Shown here in pieces: positions 53,702 to 58,721 of a DNA stretch of 58,721 nt. The translations under genes and the position numbers were made by a program. Position 1 is the first letter of the stretch; every line of letters starts with the position of its first letter. The stretch is from a bacterium (GTDB lineage: Bacteria; Babelota; Babeliae; Babelales; Vermiphilaceae): positions 1 to 58,721 of the forward strand of contig JAKBEL010000012.1 in NCBI GenBank assembly GCA_021833825.1, read 5' to 3'. Below the pieces are notes generated by a model that searched no databases, had not been told where the DNA came from, and was given only the letters and a program-made list of their open reading frames with translations.

Positions 53702-55348
53702 ATGAATATGCGTCAATCCTTTTTGGCTATTGTATGCGCAGGATGTGCAGCCCTTATGTTTGGGTCTGTGACTCTATTATTTTATTATTATTATGATCTA
53801 AAAAAATCACTTATTACGCTAACCGCCTCAGGACCAAATCCTATTGCAACGGGAAACAGACAGATTATTGAGAAAATAGTTTCAAAAAGTGAAGTCTGGA
53901 GGCCGATTCAACAACAGGTCAAAGATACTGTTGTTCAGGTTTTTTCACAAATATCTGAAATCGATCTGTTGCAACCATTTAAAACTCCAGCACAATATTC
54001 CACTTCAGGTTCAGCATTCTTTATTAATGATCAAGGAGATCTACTGACTAATGCTCATGTGGTTGATCAGGCAAGGTCACTCTGGATTCAAGTTCCATCA
54101 TTGGGCAAGCGCATTATCCGTGTTGAAGTGACTGGGGTGAGCCCTGAGCGTGATGTTGCGTTGATTCGTGTCATTCCTGAAGATCTTAAGATTATTCGAC
54201 AAGAGTTAGGGCGGATTCCTTATTTACCTCTTGGTGATTCTGATCTAGTTTTTCGTTCTGATGAAGTTCTTGCATTGGGTTATCCGTTGGGCCAACAGTC
54301 ACTTAAAAGCACTACTGGCGTGATCAGCGGAAGAGAGCAGCAGTTTATTCAGATGAGCGCGCCTATTAACCCTGGCAATTCTGGTGGGCCGTTGCTCAAT
54401 ATTAATGGTGAAGTGGTCGGTATCAACTCTGCGGGCATCATGGAGGCTCAAAATATCGGCTATATCATTCCAATCAATGATGTAAAGATAATATTGCCAG
54501 ATCTTTATAAGGTTAAGTTATTACGCAAGCCTTTTTTAGGAGTGCTTTTTAATAATGCGAGCGCCAGTCTTACTGAATATTTAGGCAATCCTCAACCCGG
54601 TGGTTGCTATGTGGTGGAGGTGGTCAAAGATAGTACTCTCTATAAAGCTGGTGTTCAGCAGGGTGATATGATTTATGAGATTAATGGTCATAAATTGGAT
54701 CTTTATGGTGAGATGAATGTTCCATGGTCGGAAGATAAGATATCGTTAATCGACTATGTTTCCAGGCTTGCAATAGGTGAAGATGTCCGCCTGATTGTTT
54801 ACCGCAATGGACAGCGTAAAGAGCTTTCAGTAAAGTTTAGCCAAGCTGAGCTCCCTCCAATAAGAAAGATATATCCGGGTTATGAGCCGATCGATTATGA
54901 AGTCTATGCTGGCATGGTTGTTATGCAATTGACAGCTAATCATATTCAGGGAATGAAAAAATCAATACAGGGGTTGGCTCGCTATGCAGAGCTTAAAAAT
55001 CAGAAACAGCCAGTGCTTTTGATCACACATGTATTTCCAACATCAGAGTTATTTAAACTTCGCACTGTCACTATGGGGGCGACAATCAATGAAGTATATG
55101 GTGAGCCGGTTCATACTCTTGAAGATTTTCGTCGAGTGATAAAGGCTCATGCGCAGGATAAATTTTTGACTTTTCTGATCACAGATAATTTAACTATGTC
55201 GACCGATAATCTCCTTGTTGTATTGCCTATGGATAGAGTTATGGCTGAGGAGATGCAGCTTGCTCATGAATATCGTTATTCGATATCACCATTGGTGCAG
55301 GAGATTATGAAGGCGCGTGGTGTTGCACAACTACATATACCATCGTAG
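53702..55348 (+). CDS. Deg/HtrA-type serine protease, membrane-anchored
   Basis: 548 residues from ATG 53702 (AAAGGA 5 bases upstream); another ATG at 53708. A hydrophobic anchor (about 7-30) precedes a trypsin-like domain with His119 (NAHVVD), Asp151 (ERDVALIRV) and Ser227 (PINPGNSGGPLL). PDZ domains follow: one at about 260-375, and a second C-terminal region with a HVFPTS...MGATINEVYG pattern reminiscent of plant Deg1/Deg2/Deg10-type proteins. It would degrade or chaperone misfolded envelope proteins. tlyA begins 3 bp after its stop. Confidence 0.9.
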   Translation: MNMRQSFLAIVCAGCAALMFGSVTLLFYYYYDLKKSLITLTASGPNPIATGNRQIIEKIVSKSEVWRPIQQQVKDTVVQVFSQISEIDLLQPFKTPAQYSTSGSAFFINDQGDLLTNAHVVDQARSLWIQVPSLGKRIIRVEVTGVSPERDVALIRVIPEDLKIIRQELGRIPYLPLGDSDLVFRSDEVLALGYPLGQQSLKSTTGVISGREQQFIQMSAPINPGNSGGPLLNINGEVVGINSAGIMEAQNIGYIIPINDVKIILPDLYKVKLLRKPFLGVLFNNASASLTEYLGNPQPGGCYVVEVVKDSTLYKAGVQQGDMIYEINGHKLDLYGEMNVPWSEDKISLIDYVSRLAIGEDVRLIVYRNGQRKELSVKFSQAELPPIRKIYPGYEPIDYEVYAGMVVMQLTANHIQGMKKSIQGLARYAELKNQKQPVLLITHVFPTSELFKLRTVTMGATINEVYGEPVHTLEDFRRVIKAHAQDKFLTFLITDNLTMSTDNLLVVLPMDRVMAEEMQLAHEYRYSISPLVQEIMKARGVAQLHIPS

Positions 55349-55351
55349 GTT

Positions 55352-56101
55352 ATGATGAAAAAGATACGTTTAGATCAGCTTTTGCTTGATCGCTATCCTG
55401 AATACAGTCGTCGGCAGATTCAGAGTTGGATTATGCAAGGTAAAATTATCGTTCATGGTAAAGTTCTTGATAAACCGGGCATGCAGGTCAATCCAGATCT
55501 AGAGATTAACCTTGATATAGAAGAGCCAAAGTATGTAGGTAGGGCAGGATTTAAAATGGAAAAAGCTCTAGATTATTTTGGCATTAATGTTGAAGGATTG
55601 GCTGTTCTTGATGCAGGTCTTTCAACTGGTGGATTTACAGACTGTCTGTTGCAGCGTGGAGCAAAAAAGGTTATAGGAATCGACGTTGGTTATGGTCAAG
55701 TGCATGAAAAGATCGCTGCAGATAGTCGTGTGGTTGTTCTTGAGCGAACAAATCTGCGCCATATAACTTTAGAGACCATTGGTCAACAAGTTGATATGGT
55801 CACCTTAGATCTCTCATTTATTTCGATTTTAAAGGTGATGGATGCAATAAACCAGGTACTCAAGCCGGGAGGCCTGCTAATTACACTTATTAAGCCGCAG
55901 TTTGAAGCTGAGCGTGAACAGGTTGGGCGTGGTGGCATCATCAAAGATGAACAGGTGCACAAAGAGGTCATCAACAAGGTTGTGGCTGGTATTGAAAGTT
56001 ATGGGTATCAATCGGTAGGTGTGACCGATTCTCCTATCTTTGGCGCTCAAGGAAATAAAGAATTTTTAGCGTTATTTATTAAAAGAGATAGCCAAAGCTA
56101 A
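55352..56101 (+). CDS. tlyA: TlyA-family rRNA methyltransferase (hemolysin A-like)
   Basis: 249 residues. An S4-type RNA-binding domain (about 1-62, RLDQLLLDRYPEYSRRQIQ) precedes a Rossmann methyltransferase with the SAM motif LDAGLSTGGFTDCLL (about 86-100). The substrate in mycobacteria is 2'-O of cytidines in 16S and 23S rRNA; the older hemolysin label is separate. Target here is inferred from family. It ends in its own terminator. Confidence 0.93.
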   Translation: MMKKIRLDQLLLDRYPEYSRRQIQSWIMQGKIIVHGKVLDKPGMQVNPDLEINLDIEEPKYVGRAGFKMEKALDYFGINVEGLAVLDAGLSTGGFTDCLLQRGAKKVIGIDVGYGQVHEKIAADSRVVVLERTNLRHITLETIGQQVDMVTLDLSFISILKVMDAINQVLKPGGLLITLIKPQFEAEREQVGRGGIIKDEQVHKEVINKVVAGIESYGYQSVGVTDSPIFGAQGNKEFLALFIKRDSQS

Positions 56102-56122
56102 TTGCTTCGGCTATCTCTTTTT
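56082..56122 (+). terminator. rho-independent terminator of tlyA
   Basis: GAGATAGCC pairs with GGCTATCTC (56085-56093 with 56109-56117), with inner GC/GC continuation and five T. The tlyA stop codon lies within it. Confidence 0.85.
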
Positions 56123-56156
56123 CCTCTCAAGGAGAGGAGTTATAGGGGAGTTTATT

Positions 56157-56205
56157 CGCCTTCGCTAAATAAACAGCTGCGGCGGAATTTTGTGCGATAT
56201 GACCT
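56157..56205. repeat. hairpin repeat of the TTCGCC...GGCGGAA family
   Basis: ATTCGCCTTCGCT, then a 12-base gap, AGCTGCGGCGGAATT and GCGATA. It parallels the copy at 32892-32955 in both arms and tail. It lies in the 56123-56387 gap before the next gene, which otherwise has no gene or clear element. Confidence 0.5.
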
Positions 56206-56387
56206 TTTTCCCCTTTTCTTTCTACTGTATCATAATATAATTTCTAATTGCAACAAATAAATTTCAGCAAGAAATTTTTGATAGTAATTGACGGTATCTC
56301 TTTATTTTTAGACGGGACTTTATTTTTATGTTAAACTCGTTCCTGTATTAATTTTTAAAGCCATATGTCCAGGAGATAAGGGATATT

Positions 56388-57542
56388 ATGAACATAGAGA
56401 GACTATTTTTAATAGCATTAGCATTATTGAGTCAATCAATGCATGGGGTCATTCACCAAGTTACTTTTATGAAGGAATTGGAAGGGAAAAAGACTCTTAT
56501 TTTTTTACATGACATGCACTATTCTGTAGCACATTCAGTTATTAAAGAAACATTTGGATCAGATAATGAAAAAAAATGGGAAGAGGTGATGCATGAGCAA
56601 AACTCTATTCTTGAAAAAAGAATAGAAGAACTTTTAAGCAGCCAGCAATCTCATGCTAATATGACGATTATAACAGAGACTAATCAGATAGTTTTGGAGT
56701 CTATTTTCAATAAAAGTAGCGTATGGTTATCTAAAGATTATCTATATGAGGCATTAAATATTTTTCCTCGATTATTTATTGAATTGGCTATTCCTGGAGA
56801 TACTTTAGCTCAAAAAGGGGCATTTATTAATGATCAAAGAAGTAAAGAGTTAACCGTTGAGGGTATAGAATTTGTATTTCCTTTTAAAGCGGCTAATGGA
56901 GCGGCATGGATTATGGGCGATAGATTGAGAGACTGGTTTCATGCAGAAGCCTATTCTCAAATTGGTAGAACATGGCCTTGTTTAAAAAAAGCTTTACAAG
57001 AGAGCCCACAGAACATTCCTGATGATATAAAAAAGATTACCATTGAATATGCTAAAAGGGATCTTTCAATAATGAAAGATTTTGGAGACAAAATAGGTTT
57101 TGGGCTTGAGAAAGGGGTTAATGTTATAAATAGTAGCATTAATCGAGCCTTAGCGGCAGGATTATCAGAGTCTGATCATTTTGCTTCAGTATATGAATAT
57201 GAGCAAGAAAATATTGAGGATTCTCGCTTGCATTATAATATGCATAGTCTTCAAAGTTCGGTATTTGATGCTGAATTATTATATTATATTGATAATATTG
57301 ATTTTATAAATAAAGAGGCTGATCAGATTGTCTTCTTTATAGGTGATATGCATGCAAGAAAGTTAATTTATATCTTATCCACTGAAAATTATCGCATAGA
57401 TAAGCAATTGACCGTAGAGAATGCTCAGTCAACTGAAGAGGGACTTTCTACAGTGCTTGCCAATGCTGGGATTGTGAATCAATTTCTTAAAGATACTCCT
57501 ATAGCTTTTTATAGAGATTTAGTTCATTCAGATAACCATTAA
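56388..57542 (+). CDS. secreted protein with HDMH and GDMH motifs, unknown function
   Basis: 384 residues with a signal peptide (MNIERLFLIALALLSQSMHG region) and an AGGAGAT ribosome binding site. Strong features are IFLHDMHYSVAH (about 38-49) near the start, TETN (about 95-98) and a C-terminal FFIGDMHARKLIY (about 324-336). Paired GE/D-x-H motifs at both ends recall TraB/ChaN-like proteins that use His and acidic residues to bind metal or haem, but I could not match any. It precedes tRNA-Arg by 74 bp. Confidence 0.6.
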   Translation: MNIERLFLIALALLSQSMHGVIHQVTFMKELEGKKTLIFLHDMHYSVAHSVIKETFGSDNEKKWEEVMHEQNSILEKRIEELLSSQQSHANMTIITETNQIVLESIFNKSSVWLSKDYLYEALNIFPRLFIELAIPGDTLAQKGAFINDQRSKELTVEGIEFVFPFKAANGAAWIMGDRLRDWFHAEAYSQIGRTWPCLKKALQESPQNIPDDIKKITIEYAKRDLSIMKDFGDKIGFGLEKGVNVINSSINRALAAGLSESDHFASVYEYEQENIEDSRLHYNMHSLQSSVFDAELLYYIDNIDFINKEADQIVFFIGDMHARKLIYILSTENYRIDKQLTVENAQSTEEGLSTVLANAGIVNQFLKDTPIAFYRDLVHSDNH

Positions 57543-57616
57543 TAGATTTTCATTATAATTAGACAATCGATTAAAAAAAGGTACTCTATAGATACATAAA
57601 TCTTTTTAAATATTAT

Positions 57617-57693
57617 GCGCCTGTAGCTCAATTGGATAGAGTTCCGGATTTCGAATCCGTAGGTTGTAGGTTCGAGTCCTACCAGGCGCACCA
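57617..57693 (+). tRNA. tRNA-Arg (anticodon TCG)
   Basis: Acceptor GCGCCTG / CAGGCGC, D arm, anticodon loop TTTCGAA (TCG, codon CGA), T-loop TTCGAGT, discriminator A and an encoded CCA at 57691-57693. The top pair of the anticodon stem is mismatched (C-T). Confidence 0.95.
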
Positions 57694-57730
57694 ACCTACG
57701 CACAAGGCTACGGTTGGCAGGCCAATTTTT
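57691..57730 (+). terminator. tRNA-trailer hairpin of the CCA-anchored family (Arg copy)
   Basis: CCAACC (57691-57696) pairs with GGTTGG (57712-57717). Loop TACGCACAAGGCTAC, tail CAGGCCAA then five T and CAAATG. The arms covary with the Ala (CCAGCC/GGCTGG) and Ser (CCATAC/GTATGG) copies. Confidence 0.75.
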
Positions 57731-57773
57731 CAAATGTTTGATATTAATAGAAAAAGAGAGAAACCTCTCCTTT

Positions 57774-58217
57774 TTACTCTTCATGCATCTGCCCACCCAA
57801 GACTGTGAGTTTTTCAATGATTACCATATTTGCAAGTGCAATATCTGATCGTTCAGATGGTTTTATGGAATGTATATTAAGTTGTGCTATGTTATGTGCA
57901 AATTCTGTGCTCAGTTGCTCTATCTCTTGTTCATCTAACGAGTAATTAGAGTGTAGAATCTGCTCAGAGATTTCGCAATTTCGATCATGTAGAGCATGTC
58001 GTTCTTCTGGGCTTAAAGAGCGACGTTTTGCTTTTGCGGTATTCTCATCTAATTTGCCCTGTAATTCTTCAATGCTTAATGAATTAAACTCTTCTTTAAA
58101 TCTGGCTATTTTGGGTTGAACTTTTGCCCCTAAAAAAGAGAGGTCCATAGCCGCAGCTTGCCCGCTAGAGTATAGGATTACGGTTGCTATACATATATAA
58201 AATAGTTGTCTGTTCAT
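57774..58217 (-). CDS. small secreted helical protein, unknown function
   Basis: 147 residues from ATG 58217, with AAGGA about 10 bases upstream; a longer frame from 58319 lacks a signal. Signal peptide (about 1-23, ending QAAA). The mature part is a charged helical protein (EELQGKLDENTAKAKRRSLS region) with no recognised family. It converges on tRNA-Arg. Another candidate for the secreted set. Confidence 0.6.
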   Translation of the reverse strand: MNRQLFYICIATVILYSSGQAAAMDLSFLGAKVQPKIARFKEEFNSLSIEELQGKLDENTAKAKRRSLSPEERHALHDRNCEISEQILHSNYSLDEQEIEQLSTEFAHNIAQLNIHSIKPSERSDIALANMVIIEKLTVLGGQMHEE

Positions 58218-58314
58218 TATTACATCCTTACTATGATTTATAGATTTAAATATTTCAATAAAGTTTACATTGAAGTTTTTTTTGATCAATATCGTTATTC
58301 CTTTATAAGTAGAC

Positions 58315-58556
58315 CTCACCTTTAAGTTCTTATCTATCCAAGTCGACGGAGGGGTTTGGTTCAGAGCCAGTTTTGAAAGTGCCTGTTACAAGGAGAAGAT
58401 GCCTCTATTTGCCTAGGCATTCAGGTTCGGTAAACTTCGACGGGCAGGCGCCATTCCTCCAGTTTTGTGAGGTATTTAAGATGGGCCCTAAGTCTCATAT
58501 GTATTTGCCTGCCCACTATAGTTTTAACGAAGGTGGGAACCCAGACACCCTTTTGC
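58315..58556 (+). ncRNA. candidate structured RNA of unknown class
   Basis: A GC-richer patch in an AT-rich intergenic region. A promoter-like TTGATC (58282-58287) with TATAAG (58304-58309) precedes it. Several complements are visible: GGGCAGGC (58442-58449) with GCCTGCCC (58507-58514), ATGCCT (58399-58404) with AGGCAT (58415-58420), and GGTTC (58358-58362) with GAACC (58537-58541). No conserved protein-coding frame is convincing. Length and layout would fit a 6S-like RNA, but I see no diagnostic core, and RNase P and tmRNA motifs are missing. Confidence 0.3.
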
Positions 58557-58601
58557 ACATAGAATTTTTTTGCTATATAATTAGTGCTGTATTATTAGAG
58601 C

Positions 58602-58721
58602 TTATCCGAAAATTCCTGCCCGCTTAAAATTGTGAATAGCAGAGGCTAACTGACAAAGGCCCAAAAAAGATTCTTTTGTCTTGGTCCAACAAAATTTGAT
58701 ACCCCTATTCCACTGCTGAAT
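58602..58721 (-). CDS. IS transposase, C-terminal fragment running off the window
   Basis: 39 residues, open to the edge and ending in TAA at 58604-58602. The ending (ESFLGLCQLASAIHNF, then KRAGIFG) resembles the C terminus of IS5-type DDE transposases, where a conserved K/R-E is followed by an LA-rich helix. The adjacent terminal repeat may be around 58597-58615 (GAGCTTATCCGAAAATT). It differs from the left-edge IS ends, so this is a second IS. Confidence 0.45.
   Translation of the reverse strand: MQQWNRGIKFCWTKTKESFLGLCQLASAIHNFKRAGIFG

Noticed and set aside
57539-57817. Minus-strand open frame of 92 codons covering tRNA-Arg
   Set aside because: It contains the complement of tRNA-Arg (a familiar false 'VGLEPTTYGFEIRNS' type translation), so it is antisense to a real RNA gene.
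58315-58556. RNase P RNA or tmRNA in the right-end GC patch
   Set aside because: The conserved GAGGAAAGTCC-type core of RNase P and the tRNA-like ends of tmRNA are absent.
1-58721. CRISPR array, rRNA genes, prophage or replication origin
   Set aside because: No regularly spaced repeat-spacer series, rRNA sequence, phage gene block or DnaA-box cluster was seen.

Overview
This 58.7 kb window is a gene-dense, AT-rich bacterial chromosome segment. I recognise about 35 housekeeping genes, four tRNA genes, the SRP RNA, about a dozen short predicted secreted or lipid-anchored proteins of unknown function, parts of two insertion sequences, and an unusual number of short non-coding repeats with inverted symmetry. 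A nucleotide-transporter-type (Tlc/NTT) ATP/ADP carrier, a Gram-negative type envelope inventory (TonB-like protein, DsbD, Deg/HtrA, lipoproteins) and many signal-peptide ORFans point to an endosymbiont or intracellular parasite. The overall style most resembles Candidatus Dependentiae (TM6). That assignment is inference from gene content and has not been tested by phylogeny.

Layout. 1-430: the 5' end of an IS transposase running off the window, its terminal inverted repeat and a truncated ORF. 457-4904 (minus): dnaJ, a sugar-nucleotide epimerase, a UDP-galactopyranose-mutase-like flavoprotein and a TonB-like protein. 5072-11469: a secreted coiled-coil protein (plus), then tilS, an interrupted small lipoprotein-like gene, a secreted small protein and gyrB (minus). 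11642-15906 (plus): tadA, a DksA/TraR zinc-finger gene, tRNA-Thr, a small membrane protein, rpsI and glmS. 15931-18113 (minus): a half-size EamA protein, a micro-ORF and a Ctp protease. 18231-25091 (plus): an FtsB/DivIC-like protein, superoxide dismutase, a secreted cPLA2-like phospholipase, a secreted ORFan, lysS and recJ.

The 3' end of recJ is duplicated 958 bp downstream. The two copies enclose a MITE-like element and a two-gene pair (a DUF5674-like protein and its partner), which looks like a small mobile cassette. 26134-31108 (minus): a MutS-type ATPase with a signal peptide and membrane segments, a cysteine-rich micro-lipoprotein and lon. 31446-38108 (plus): the ATP/ADP translocase, rpsB with a possible pseudoknot leader, tRNA-Ser, SRP RNA, dnaX, der and a ribosome hibernation factor with an extremely acidic tail. 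38307-44327 is mostly minus: dsbD, a Nudix hydrolase, ruvB, rodA and pgsA, with tRNA-Ala on plus. 44533-48696 (plus): a membrane ORFan, mutS and rplU. 48760-53136 (minus): a small secreted protein, ktrA, ktrB, a DedA/YqaA-type protein and glyS. 53702-57693 (plus): a Deg/HtrA protease, tlyA, a secreted ORFan and tRNA-Arg. The right end has one more secreted ORFan, a candidate structured RNA and the 3' end of a second transposase.

The most unusual signals are: (1) each tRNA gene runs straight into a hairpin whose 5' arm starts with the tRNA's own CCA, and the arms covary between copies while the loop and tail are conserved; (2) the recJ-flanked cassette; (3) nested inverted-repeat elements at 42288-42472 and 53377-53591; (4) the MutS-like ATPase with export and membrane signals; (5) the scattering of ribosomal protein genes away from their usual partners (rpsI without rplM, rpsB without tsf, rplU without rpmA).
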